Below are positions 43,341 through 52,345 of a stretch of 64,000 nt of DNA, piece by piece; positions within the stretch are counted from its first letter, which is position 1, and each line of letters begins with the position of its first letter. The DNA lies in the NCBI GenBank assembly GCA_028283765.1, contig JAPWJY010000008.1:372001-436000 (forward strand). Direction: 5' to 3'. Origin of the DNA: Parvibaculaceae bacterium (GTDB lineage: Bacteria > Pseudomonadota > Alphaproteobacteria > Parvibaculales > Parvibaculaceae). The translations under genes were made by a program, and so were the position numbers. The notes under the pieces were generated by a model. It was given only the letters and a program-made list of their open reading frames with translations. It was not told the origin of the DNA and did not search any database.

Positions 43341-45137
43341 TCAACGCTGCAAGACATAAGTACCGGGCGCATCCTCAAGGGGGGCATAATCGCTCCCCGC
43401 AGCGCCCATGCCGGGAGGCGATACGCTCTCCGGCGTGGAAAGAGCGGCAAGCCAGGCGCTCCAGTCTTCCCACCATGAACCGGTTCTGGATGCCGCCGCC
43501 GCTGCCCACTCATCGGGGCCAAGGCAGGGATCGGCAGCTCGCTTCAGGGCGACGCGAAAATGCCGGCCATGATGGCCGGGCTCGCTGACGATACCGGCAT
43601 TATGGCCGCCACTGGTGAGGATGAAGGTGATGTCCGTATCGGCGAGGTAGTGGATCTTGTAGACCGAACGCCACGGTGCGACATGATCGCGCTCCGTTCC
43701 AACCACGAACATGGGCGCGCGGATATTCTGGATCGCAGCCGGATGGCCATCGACCATGAAGCGGCCGGCCGCAAGCTCGTTATCCAGATAAAGACGCCGA
43801 AGATATTCGGTGTGCATCCGGTAGGGCATCCGCGTCGAATCCGCGTTCCACGCCATGATGTCGATCATGGGGGTGCGCTCGCCCATCAGATAGTCATGGA
43901 CAAGACGCGACCAGATGAGGTCGTTGCTGCGCAGAAGCTGGAAGGCGCCCGCCATCTGGTCGGCGGAAAGATATCCCCGGTTCCACATCATGCTTTCGAG
44001 GAAGTGCATCTGGCTGTGGTCGATAAAGAGCGCAAGCTCCCCGGGTTCGGTGAAATCCGTCTGCGCGGCCATCAGCGTCAGCGACGCCAGCCGGTCGTCG
44101 CCCGCTCTCGCCATGGCTGCGGCGGAGATGGAAAGAAGGGTTCCCCCGAGGCAATATCCGGCCGCATGAATCTTCTGGCCGGGAACGATGGCGTTGATGG
44201 CCTTGAGCGCGGCCATGACGCCCATCTCGCGGTAATCGTCCATGGCGAGGTTCGCGTCCTCGGCCGTGGGGTTGCGCCACGAGATGCAGAACACCGTGTA
44301 GCCCTGACCGACGAGATAGCGGATCAGCGAGTTCTGCGGCGACAGATCGAGAATATAATATTTCATGATCCAGGCGGGCACGATCAGGATCGGCTCGGCC
44401 CGCACCTGTGCCGTCGCTGGGGCATATTGAAGCAGTTCGATGAGGTGATTTCTGTAGACGACCTTTCCCGGGGTGATGGCGACGTCTTTTCCGACCTGAA
44501 AATTTTCGGTCCCCACCGGCGGCTGGCCCGCCGTCTGCCGGTTGACGTCCTCAAGCCAGTTCTGGAAACCCTGGACGAAGTTGCCGCCGCCCTCGTTGAG
44601 CGTCCTTTCGACGACCTCGGGATTGGTCACAGGGTTGTTCGATGGCGAAGCCATATCCAGCAACTGTCGCGCTGCGAAGGACACCACGTCCTCATGATGC
44701 GGCGTTACGCCCGGCACCTCGTGTGTGACGTTATGCCACCACTGCTGGTTCAGCAGAAACGACTGCGCCCAGAAATTATAGGGTTGTTTTCGCCATCCTT
44801 CCGCTTCGAAGCGGCTGTCGCCGGGCAGGGGATTGATGCAGGCCGGCGTATCGGGATGGCTTGCTGCCGCGGCAAGGTAGGTCAGCAGGCGGTTGGTTTT
44901 CCGTACGCTCTTGACCGCAAGCTCCATCTGTTTGCCGGGCGCCGAGGCGAGGTGGGCTGCCCAGTCGAACGTCGCAAGGGCCAGAGATGCGGGCGAGAGG
45001 CCTCCCGTAAACCGGGCGCTCAAAGCTTCCCGCATTCTGTCGATGGCGCGGAAAGCTTCGGTGCCGACGCTCTCATCTTCGCGTGGAGGAAGAGGTTGCC
45101 GGATATGGGCTGGATCGGGTGGTGTGGCCGCGTTCAT
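43341..45137 (-). CDS. phaC: Class I poly(3-hydroxyalkanoate) synthase
   Basis: A 598-residue PHA synthase, typical class I length. The N-terminal PhaC domain has WRKQPYNFWAQSFLLNQQWW near residue 115. The catalytic triad is visible: Cys329 in the lipase-like box GYCLGG, Asp484 (TERDHVAPW) and His512 (SGGHNAGIV). It polymerises (R)-3-hydroxyacyl-CoA on granules in the cytoplasm. It heads an operon with the MaoC-PTA fusion and ackA, and is divergent from a phasin gene. Confidence 0.96.
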   Translation of the reverse strand: MNAATPPDPAHIRQPLPPREDESVGTEAFRAIDRMREALSARFTGGLSPASLALATFDWAAHLASAPGKQMELAVKSVRKTNRLLTYLAAAASHPDTPACINPLPGDSRFEAEGWRKQPYNFWAQSFLLNQQWWHNVTHEVPGVTPHHEDVVSFAARQLLDMASPSNNPVTNPEVVERTLNEGGGNFVQGFQNWLEDVNRQTAGQPPVGTENFQVGKDVAITPGKVVYRNHLIELLQYAPATAQVRAEPILIVPAWIMKYYILDLSPQNSLIRYLVGQGYTVFCISWRNPTAEDANLAMDDYREMGVMAALKAINAIVPGQKIHAAGYCLGGTLLSISAAAMARAGDDRLASLTLMAAQTDFTEPGELALFIDHSQMHFLESMMWNRGYLSADQMAGAFQLLRSNDLIWSRLVHDYLMGERTPMIDIMAWNADSTRMPYRMHTEYLRRLYLDNELAAGRFMVDGHPAAIQNIRAPMFVVGTERDHVAPWRSVYKIHYLADTDITFILTSGGHNAGIVSEPGHHGRHFRVALKRAADPCLGPDEWAAAAASRTGSWWEDWSAWLAALSTPESVSPPGMGAAGSDYAPLEDAPGTYVLQR

Positions 45138-45541
45138 GGGACAAATCTTTCTGTTTCCAGAGGAAAAGACGTCAACAGAAGGACGTCTTGTCGCAGGCGT
45201 CTGTCGCGGTGTGCGCTCATATGCCGGAAGAAAGGCTGTTCCCGTTCCCTGCTGGCAGCACGAGGTGATGCCGATACCTTGCGCGAACAGCCAGCCTTGT
45301 CATGAGAGCGTCTTGAAAAACGGATCGCTGCGGCATCGGAAAAGCGCGTCTGTGTAGCGATGAGCGCCTGACTTGCTGGACCATGGCGCATGTATGCCTC
45401 ACGAGAAATCGATTGCTTTCGAGGGACGCTATTCCTAATGTTTTAAATGGTCAACGACGGTTCGCGTCGATCCAGAAAGTCCCTGTACAGGGTAATTTTT
45501 TGACCAGCCGGCGCGTCTGTATGCAGTAGGGGAGCTTGACG
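45138..45541. other. Intergenic region between phaC and phasin gene, 404 bases
   Basis: Divergent promoter region of the PHA module. It contains the palindrome CCCTGTACAGGG at 45481-45492 (listed) and an AT-richer stretch around 45420-45460. Short open frames on both strands here have no ribosome site or family resemblance and are not called. Confidence 0.5.
45481..45492. promoter_or_regulatory. Perfect palindrome CCCTGTACAGGG upstream of the phasin gene
   Basis: A 12-base uninterrupted palindrome 50 bases before the phasin ATG, in the divergent phaC/phasin promoter region and followed by an AATTTTTTG stretch. It could be an operator for a PHA regulator; the known PhaR motif is different, so the binder is unknown. 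Confidence 0.35.
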
Positions 45542-45874
45542 ATGGCTGACGGAAAGACGGCGGACGACGCACAGACAAAGACCACCGGGTCTTCGGATTT
45601 TTTATTTGGCAATGGCGAGTGGGCACAGCCGTTTTCCGGTGCGCCGCTGAAGATGTATGCGACCCTGCGCAAGGAAGCTCTTGAAGCTATGGCGCGCTAT
45701 CTGCAGATTCAGATCGAATATCTGGAAAAGCTGGCGAAATGCGATGGGCCTGCTGACGCGCTCGCCTGTCAGAGCGAATTTGTGCGGAAGGCCGCCACCC
45801 ATTCCTTCGAGGAGGGGAAGCATATCGCCGACAAGCTGCGCGACAGCATGTCGGCTCCTGCCGCGGATAAATAA
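45542..45874 (+). CDS. Phasin family protein
   Basis: A 110-residue small helical protein. From residue 35 it forms amphipathic helices (MYATLRKEALEAMARYLQIQ, IEYLEKLAKC, QSEFVRKAATHSFEEG) resembling phasins, which coat PHA granules. It is divergent from the PHA synthase, a common phasin location. GGGGAG precedes the ATG at 45542 by eight bases; a TTG six bases upstream is less likely. Confidence 0.75.
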   Translation: MADGKTADDAQTKTTGSSDFLFGNGEWAQPFSGAPLKMYATLRKEALEAMARYLQIQIEYLEKLAKCDGPADALACQSEFVRKAATHSFEEGKHIADKLRDSMSAPAADK

Positions 45875-45995
45875 AGACCACTCTTCAATGCTTCTGTGAA
45901 GCGGCCGGCATGGCGTTCCGTCATTGCTGGATGCCTGATCCGTGTTGGCCCGGTGCTGGTCAGGTTCGCTCCGTCCGGGTGCCTGGGATCGCGGA

Positions 45996-47090
45996 ATGAG
46001 TCTCCAGAGTAAATTGACTGTAACCCGTAAACGCTGGCTTCTGCTTGTTGTTGTCCTCGCTTTGGCCATCGGTGGATATTATGGATGGGAGAAGCTGGAG
46101 GGCGGCGGCCTGCCCGACGGATTTGCCAGCGGCAACGGCCGCATCGAGGCGGTCGAGATCGATGTTTCGACCAAGGCACCGGGACGGATCACGGAAATCC
46201 TTGCGGATGAGGGCGACTTCGTCAAAGCCGGGCAGGTGCTGGCACGCATGGACACAGCCCAACTGGAAGCGCAGAAACGGCAAGCCCAGGCGCAGTTGCA
46301 GCGCGCCATCATCGGCGTCGGTACGGCCGGAAGCCTTGTAAAGCAGCGTGAGGCTGAAAGGAATGCGGCGAGCGCCGTGATCGCACAGCGCGAAGCGGAA
46401 CTGGATGCGGCCCAGCGGAAGCTGGTGCGCTCACAGGAACTGGTCAAGAGCAACAATGTCGCCATTCAGGTGCTTGATGATGACCGTGCGGCGGCGCAGG
46501 GCGCGCGGGCAGCCGTCAGCGCCGCCCAGGCTGAACTTGCAGCCTCTGAGGCCGCGATCAGCGCCGCCAGAGCGCAGGTGGTCGATGCGGATGCGGCGGT
46601 TGATGCCGCCCGGGCGGTTATCGAAGGTATCCAGGCCGATCTTGAAGACAGCATCCTGACCTCTCCCCGGGATGGGCGGGTGCAATATCGCGTGGCTGAG
46701 CCCGGAGAGGTGCTGAGCGCGGGCGGGCGCGTGCTCAATCTCGTCGACCTCGGCGATGTCTATATGACCTTCTTCCTGCCCACCGCGCAGGCCGGGCGGG
46801 TCGCCATGGGGGCCGAAGTGCGTCTGGTACTCGACGCGGCGCCTCAATATGTCATCCCCGCCACGGCAACCTATGTCTCGAATGTTGCCCAGTTCACGCC
46901 CAAGACCGTCGAGACGGAAGAAGAGCGCCAGAAGCTGATGTTCCGGATCAAGGCGCGCATTTCGCCCGAACTGCTCCGCAAATATATCCAGCAGGTCAAG
47001 ACTGGCCTTCCCGGCGTGGCTTACGTCCGCCTCGATCCGAAAGCTGAATGGCCAGCCCGCCTGACCGGGCCGCTGGTGCGAAATGACTGA
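45996..47090 (+). CDS. HlyD-family membrane fusion protein (YhiI-like)
   Basis: A 364-residue periplasmic adaptor with an N-terminal anchor helix ([18 protein letters not shown]). A split biotinyl-lipoyl domain ([40 protein letters not shown]) brackets a long coiled coil, followed by a beta-barrel domain. It would link the RbbA-type ATPase and permease encoded next to an outer-membrane channel. Its last eight bases overlap the rbbA start. It begins 121 bases after the phasin gene, on the same strand. Confidence 0.9.
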   Translation: MSLQSKLTVTRKRWLLLVVVLALAIGGYYGWEKLEGGGLPDGFASGNGRIEAVEIDVSTKAPGRITEILADEGDFVKAGQVLARMDTAQLEAQKRQAQAQLQRAIIGVGTAGSLVKQREAERNAASAVIAQREAELDAAQRKLVRSQELVKSNNVAIQVLDDDRAAAQGARAAVSAAQAELAASEAAISAARAQVVDADAAVDAARAVIEGIQADLEDSILTSPRDGRVQYRVAEPGEVLSAGGRVLNLVDLGDVYMTFFLPTAQAGRVAMGAEVRLVLDAAPQYVIPATATYVSNVAQFTPKTVETEEERQKLMFRIKARISPELLRKYIQQVKTGLPGVAYVRLDPKAEWPARLTGPLVRND

Positions 47091-49866
47091 TCCCGCGGAG
47101 AGTGCAGACAGGGCGGTGAAACCTGTTGCGCGTCTGGAAAAGGTCAGCCTGTCTTATGGCAAGACCCGGGCCCTGAACGGCATCAGCCTCGAAATTCCTG
47201 CGGGGCGCATGGTCGGATTGATCGGTCCGGACGGAGTCGGCAAGTCGAGTCTTCTCTCTCTCGTCGCGGGCGCGCATGAAATCCAGTCAGGCCATGTCGA
47301 GGTGCTGGGTGGCGACATGGCCGATACCGTTCATCGACGGAAGACCTGCCCGCGGGTCGCTTATATGCCGCAGGGCCTTGGCAAGAATCTCTATCCGACT
47401 CTCTCCGTCTTTGAAAACGTTGATTTCTTCGGCCGCCTTTTTGGTCAGGACAAGGACGAGCGTAGTCGTCGTATCGGCGATCTTCTGGCCAGTACGGAAC
47501 TGACCGCCTTCGCGGACCGGCCGGCTGGCAAGCTCTCGGGCGGCATGAAGCAGAAGCTGGGGCTTTGCTGCGCGCTGATCCATGACCCCGATCTGCTCAT
47601 CCTCGATGAACCCACCACGGGCGTCGATCCTCTTTCCCGGCGGCAGTTCTGGGAACTCATCGATGAAATCCAGGGCAACCGGCCCGGCATGAGCGTCATC
47701 GTCGCCACCGCCTATATGGAGGAGGCTGCCCGTTTCGAGTGGCTGGTCGCGATGGATGAGGGACGTGTGCTCGCGACCGGCACGCCGGATGATCTGCTGA
47801 AGCAGACGGGGGCGGACACGCTCGATGCGGCCTTTATCGCCCTCCTTCCTGAAGAAAAGCGCGCAGGTCACCGCGACGTGGTTATTCCGCCCCGTTCGGC
47901 CGAGGAGGAGGGCGAGATAGCCATTGAGGCCGTGGGCCTCACCATGCGCTTTGGCGATTTCGTGGCCGTCGACAACGTCAGTTTTCGGATCGGCCGGGGT
48001 GAGATCTTCGGTTTTCTCGGTTCTAACGGGTGCGGCAAGACAACCACCATGAAGATGCTGACGGGTCTTCTGGCAAGCACTGAAGGCACCGCGCGCCTGT
48101 TCGGGCAGGAGGTGGACCCCAATGACATAGAGGTGCGCCGCCGCGTCGGCTATATGTCGCAGGCCTTCTCCCTCTATACCGAGCTGACCGTGCGCCAGAA
48201 CCTGAATCTCCATGCGCGGTTGTTCGGCATGTCCGAGGACGCGATCCCGGCGCGGATCGCGGAGATGGTGCGGCGTTTCGATCTTGCGAACGTCATGGAG
48301 GTTCTGCCGGACGCCCTGCCTCTGGGCATCCGCCAGCGGCTGTCGCTCGCCGTGGCCATGATCCATTCTCCTGACATCCTTATTCTCGATGAGCCGACCT
48401 CCGGCGTCGATCCCATTGCGCGCGACGGTTTCTGGGAAATTCTGGCGGACCTGTCCCGCAAGGACGCGGTGACCATTTTCGTTTCGACCCATTTCATGAA
48501 CGAGGCTGAACTGTGCGATCGCATTTCGCTGATGCATGCGGGCAAGGTTCTCGTCAGCGATACGCCGGCAGCCATTGTCCGGCAACGCTCCGCCGCCACG
48601 CTCGAAGACGCTTTCATCGATTATCTTGAAGAGGCGGTGGCCAGAAACGAGCCGTCGCCGTCTCTGCCGGCCGGGCCCGGCAATGAACAGCCAGCCACTC
48701 TCGCCGCTGCCGGACATGCCGCCGGTGGAGGCAAGCGGTTCTTCGATTTCCGCCGCATGTTCGCCTATACGCAGCGCGAAACGCTTGAATTGCGGCGCGA
48801 CCCGATCCGGGCGACGCTCGCCATTCTCGGTAGCGTCCTGCTGATGTTCGTCGTCGGCTATGGCATCAATCTCGATGTCGAGAATCTTTCCTTCGCCGTG
48901 CTCGATCACGACAATACGACGACCAGCCGGGACTATGTGCTCCAGATCGCCGGGTCCAGATATTTTTCGGAAAAGGCGCCGATCACGGATTATGCCGATA
49001 TGGACCGGCGCATGCGCAATGGCGAGCTGAGCCTCGCTATCGAAATTCCCCCGGAATTCGCGCGCGATGTCGCCCGGGGGCGTCACGTCGAGATAGGCGC
49101 CTGGCTTGACGGGGCCATGCCCACCCGTGGCGAGACCGCGCGCGGCTATGTGCTGGGCATGCACCAGAACTGGCTGACGGAGCGGACCCGGCAACTTTAT
49201 GGCGACGCTGCCGCGCGGGGAAATTTCCAGCTGGACATCCGCTATCGTTACAATCCCAATATCCAGAGTCTTGTCGCCATGGCGCCGGCGGTCATTCCGC
49301 TCCTGCTCATGATGATACCGGCGATGCTGGCTGCTCTCAGCGTCGTTCGCGAGAAAGAGCTGGGCTCCATCATCAATTTCTATGTGACGCCGGTGTCGCG
49401 GTTCGAGTTCCTGATAGGCAAGCAACTGCCCTATGTCGCTCTCGCCATGCTTAATTTCTTCATGCTGGCGGGTGTCGCCGTCTTCATCTTCCGCGTGCCG
49501 TTTACGGGGAGTTTCCTCACTTTCACCGGCGCGGCGCTTTTCTACGTTATTGCGACGACGAGCATGGGGCTTCTCATCTCAAGCTTCATGAACAGCCAGA
49601 TCGCCGCCATTTTCGGAACCGCGCTGCTTACCCTTGTTCCTGCCGTCCAGTTTTCGGGCATGATCGATCCGGTCCCGTCTCTTCAGGGCGCGGGGGCCCT
49701 TATCGGGCAAATCTATCCGACGACCTATTTCGTGACGATCTCGCGCGGCACCTTTTCCAAGGGGCTCGATTTCTTCGATCTCTGGAGCGCATTCGTGCCT
49801 TTGCTGATCGCCATTCCGGTGCTGCTGGGGTCTGGCGCGGCGCTTCTCAAGAAGCAGGCGAACTGA
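47083..49866 (+). CDS. rbbA: RbbA-type ABC exporter: two ATPase domains fused to a permease
   Basis: A 927-residue fusion resembling E. coli RbbA (YhiH). ATPase 1 has Walker [11 protein letters not shown] near residue 47 and signature LSGGMKQKL; ATPase 2 has GSNGCGKTT near residue 315 and [11 protein letters not shown] in place of the classic LSGG, as in other RbbA proteins, both followed by ILDEPT(T/S)GVDP. The C-terminal ABC-2 permease domain (from about 560) has some six membrane segments. Family role: export, reported also as ribosome-associated. Upstream and downstream genes supply the adaptor and second permease. Confidence 0.93.
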   Translation: MTDPAESADRAVKPVARLEKVSLSYGKTRALNGISLEIPAGRMVGLIGPDGVGKSSLLSLVAGAHEIQSGHVEVLGGDMADTVHRRKTCPRVAYMPQGLGKNLYPTLSVFENVDFFGRLFGQDKDERSRRIGDLLASTELTAFADRPAGKLSGGMKQKLGLCCALIHDPDLLILDEPTTGVDPLSRRQFWELIDEIQGNRPGMSVIVATAYMEEAARFEWLVAMDEGRVLATGTPDDLLKQTGADTLDAAFIALLPEEKRAGHRDVVIPPRSAEEEGEIAIEAVGLTMRFGDFVAVDNVSFRIGRGEIFGFLGSNGCGKTTTMKMLTGLLASTEGTARLFGQEVDPNDIEVRRRVGYMSQAFSLYTELTVRQNLNLHARLFGMSEDAIPARIAEMVRRFDLANVMEVLPDALPLGIRQRLSLAVAMIHSPDILILDEPTSGVDPIARDGFWEILADLSRKDAVTIFVSTHFMNEAELCDRISLMHAGKVLVSDTPAAIVRQRSAATLEDAFIDYLEEAVARNEPSPSLPAGPGNEQPATLAAAGHAAGGGKRFFDFRRMFAYTQRETLELRRDPIRATLAILGSVLLMFVVGYGINLDVENLSFAVLDHDNTTTSRDYVLQIAGSRYFSEKAPITDYADMDRRMRNGELSLAIEIPPEFARDVARGRHVEIGAWLDGAMPTRGETARGYVLGMHQNWLTERTRQLYGDAAARGNFQLDIRYRYNPNIQSLVAMAPAVIPLLLMMIPAMLAALSVVREKELGSIINFYVTPVSRFEFLIGKQLPYVALAMLNFFMLAGVAVFIFRVPFTGSFLTFTGAALFYVIATTSMGLLISSFMNSQIAAIFGTALLTLVPAVQFSGMIDPVPSLQGAGALIGQIYPTTYFVTISRGTFSKGLDFFDLWSAFVPLLIAIPVLLGSGAALLKKQAN

Positions 49867-49868
49867 TC

Positions 49869-50981
49869 ATGCGGATAGCCAATGTTTTCCAGCTTGGCGT
49901 CAAGGAATTGTGGGGGCTCACCCGCGATCCCATGCTGCTGGTGCTGATCGTCTATGCCTTTACCGTCTCGATCTATACAGCCTCGAAGGCCATGCCGGAG
50001 ACGCTCAATCATGCGACGATCGGAATCGTCGACGAGGACCAGTCTCCCGTGTCCTCCCGCATCGTCACCGCCTTCTATCCGCCCTATTTCGTTATCCCTA
50101 AGCTTATCTCGCAGTATGAAATGGATAGCCGGATGGATGCCGGCCTCGATACGTTCGCCCTCGACATTCCGCCGAATTTCCAGCGCGATCTGCTCGCAGG
50201 CCGGTCGCCGTCAATCCAGATCAATATTGATGCCACGCGCATGTCCCAGGCTTTCAGCGGCGGCGAATATATCCAGTCCATCGTTTCAAATGAGATAAAT
50301 GAATTCCAGAGCCGCTATCGCGATGAGGGAACGCTACCTATCGATCTCACGCTGCGGTCGCGGTTCAACCAGGAACTCAACAAGGGCTGGTTTGGCGCAA
50401 TCAGTAATGCCATTTCCTCCATCACCATGCTCTCGATCGTCCTGACAGGGGCCGCTCTCATCCGTGAACGCGAGCATGGCACGATCGAGCATCTGCTGGT
50501 CATGCCCGTGACGCCGACCGAGATCATGGTGAGCAAGATCTGGTCGATGGGCCTTGTCGTTCTGGTGGCCTGTTTTCTCTCGCTGGTCTTCGTCGTGCAG
50601 GGTCTGCTCTCTGTCCCGATTCAGGGATCGCTTGCCCTTTTCATGATAGGGGCCGCCTTGCAGATATTCGCCACGACAAGCATGGGGATATTTCTCGCCA
50701 CCGTGGCGGGCTCGATGCCGCAATTCGGTTTGCTGCTGATGATGGTGCTGCTCCCGCTTGAGGTGCTCTCCGGAGGCATGACCCCGCGAGAAAGCATGCC
50801 GGAGGTCATCCAGTTCATCATGCTGGCAGCGCCCAATACCCATTTCATCATCCTGGCCCAGTCCGTCCTGTTTCGCGGCGCCGGTCTCAGCGTTGTCTGG
50901 CCCCAGTTGGCCGCGCTTGTGGGGATCGGGGCCATCCTGTTCTTCTTCTCCCTGCGGCGTTTCCGGCAATTCCTGAGATAG
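49869..50981 (+). CDS. yhhJ: ABC-2 type permease (YhhJ-like)
   Basis: A 370-residue inner-membrane permease with an N-terminal helix, a large periplasmic domain (PNFQRDLLAGRSPSIQINID, IVSNEINEFQSRY), and a C-terminal set of five or so helices that includes REREHGTIEHLLVMPVTP and EIMVSKI, the ABC-2 motif. It is the partner of the RbbA permease domain. It starts two bases after the rbbA stop, so the three genes form one operon. Confidence 0.92.
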   Translation: MRIANVFQLGVKELWGLTRDPMLLVLIVYAFTVSIYTASKAMPETLNHATIGIVDEDQSPVSSRIVTAFYPPYFVIPKLISQYEMDSRMDAGLDTFALDIPPNFQRDLLAGRSPSIQINIDATRMSQAFSGGEYIQSIVSNEINEFQSRYRDEGTLPIDLTLRSRFNQELNKGWFGAISNAISSITMLSIVLTGAALIREREHGTIEHLLVMPVTPTEIMVSKIWSMGLVVLVACFLSLVFVVQGLLSVPIQGSLALFMIGAALQIFATTSMGIFLATVAGSMPQFGLLLMMVLLPLEVLSGGMTPRESMPEVIQFIMLAAPNTHFIILAQSVLFRGAGLSVVWPQLAALVGIGAILFFFSLRRFRQFLR

Positions 50982-51118
50982 GCGCATGGTCAGGCGGCCT
51001 GACGTTCTCTGATGGTCCGTATCCCGGATGGGTGGCTGACTTTATCCCCTGTATGGGCCTGGTTCGTGTTCGCTGGCGGTTCCGGGGCCCCTCTCTTCTT
51101 TTTGGCAGGGGGGACGCC

Positions 51119-51149
51119 TTGACTTATTGAATTATACTTATCATCTAAT
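51119..51149 (+). promoter_or_regulatory. Possible promoter of the RND efflux pair
   Basis: TTGACT (51119-51124) with TCTAAT (51144-51149) 19 bases later, in the 266-base gap before the adaptor gene. The spacer is long and AT-richness may produce it by chance; TATACT at 51133 is another possible -10. No other feature was seen in the gap. Confidence 0.25.
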
Positions 51150-51247
51150 GGTGCGACTTTCGGATAACCGGCATACCCATGCCCTTGTCCTGTCATGGCC
51201 GGTAAATATGGACGCCTTTTCAGTGGCGGTCCTGGGGAGTGCTGAAG

Positions 51248-52345
51248 ATGCCAAGGCTATTGCAAGGCTGTTTGATTGTTTCGCTGACGTGCCTTGTGCT
51301 CGGTCTTGGCGCCTGCGGGAAAAAAGAGGAGCAGGACCCCAGAACACAGGTTTCACTGGTCCGCTCCGTCCTTGTTCAGCCGGCAAGCGGAGCGAGGAGC
51401 CGGTTCACGGGCGTTATTTTGGCCCGGGTGCAGAGCAACCTCGGTTTCCGGGTGGCGGGAAAAGTCACGGAAAGGCTGGTCGATACGGGCCAGAATGTCC
51501 GCAAGGGGCAGGTTCTGATGCGGATCGACGCTGTCGATCTTGAGCTTGCCGTCCGCGCGCAGACCAGCGCGGTCGAGGCGGCCCGCGCCCACTTTGAACA
51601 GACAAATCTTGATGAAATCCGCTTGCGCAGGTTGTTGCCGACCAGAGCCATTTCCGTTCAGGTCTATGAACGGGCGAAGGCGGATGCCGATAGCGCGCGC
51701 GCCTCGCTTCAGGCGGCGCAGGCTCAGGCCCGGGTGGCCGAGAACGCGGGCAGCTATGCGGAATTGCTGGCGGATAGCGACGGCATCGTGGTGAACACTC
51801 TGGCAGAGCCCGGGCAGGTGGTGGCGGCGGGACAGACCGTCGTGCAGCTTGCCCATGCGGGACCCCGGGAGGCGAGGGTGGATCTGCCCGAGAATATAAG
51901 GCCGGCCCTTGGGTCCACAGCGCAGGCGCGGCTTTACGGGGGCGCCGGGCCTGCCTATCCCGCATGGTTGCGGGAGCTTTCGCTGTCTGCCGATCCAGTC
52001 ACGCGCACTTTCGAGGCGCGTTATGTTCTGGAAGACACGGGAACCGTACCGCTCGGCACCACGGTCACGATCGATATTGCCGGTAAAAACGGGACGGATG
52101 GATATGTCGTGCCCATCGGGGCCCTTTATGACGGCGGCAAGGGGCCGGGCGTATGGGTGATCGAGGGGGAGGGCGATGCCACGACGGTCTCGCTCAAGCC
52201 CGTCAGTATTTCAAGGCTTGGCGAGGAAGAGGCCATTCTTTCCGGGGGTGTGGCCAGGGGCGAGCGGGTGGTTGCGGTCGGCGCGCATCTGCTCCATGAG
52301 GGCGAGAAAGTCCGGCTTGAGATGGTGACGGGAGCGGCTCAATGA
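51248..52345 (+). CDS. RND efflux periplasmic adaptor lipoprotein
   Basis: A 365-residue membrane fusion protein of the AcrA type. A lipoprotein signal ends at LGLGAC; lipidation of this Cys is likely. The lipoyl halves (LARVQSNLGFRVAGKVTERL; DSDGIVVNTLAEPGQVVAAG) flank a helical hairpin, and a beta-barrel and membrane-proximal domain follow. GGGGAG lies eight bases before the ATG at 51248. Its stop overlaps the start of the pump gene (ATGA), so both are one unit. Confidence 0.92.
   Translation: MPRLLQGCLIVSLTCLVLGLGACGKKEEQDPRTQVSLVRSVLVQPASGARSRFTGVILARVQSNLGFRVAGKVTERLVDTGQNVRKGQVLMRIDAVDLELAVRAQTSAVEAARAHFEQTNLDEIRLRRLLPTRAISVQVYERAKADADSARASLQAAQAQARVAENAGSYAELLADSDGIVVNTLAEPGQVVAAGQTVVQLAHAGPREARVDLPENIRPALGSTAQARLYGGAGPAYPAWLRELSLSADPVTRTFEARYVLEDTGTVPLGTTVTIDIAGKNGTDGYVVPIGALYDGGKGPGVWVIEGEGDATTVSLKPVSISRLGEEEAILSGGVARGERVVAVGAHLLHEGEKVRLEMVTGAAQ

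Noticed and set aside
47287-49425. 712-codon minus-strand frame opposite rbbA
   Set aside because: Antisense to two clear ATPase domains; composition is His/Arg/Asp-rich with no recognisable motif.
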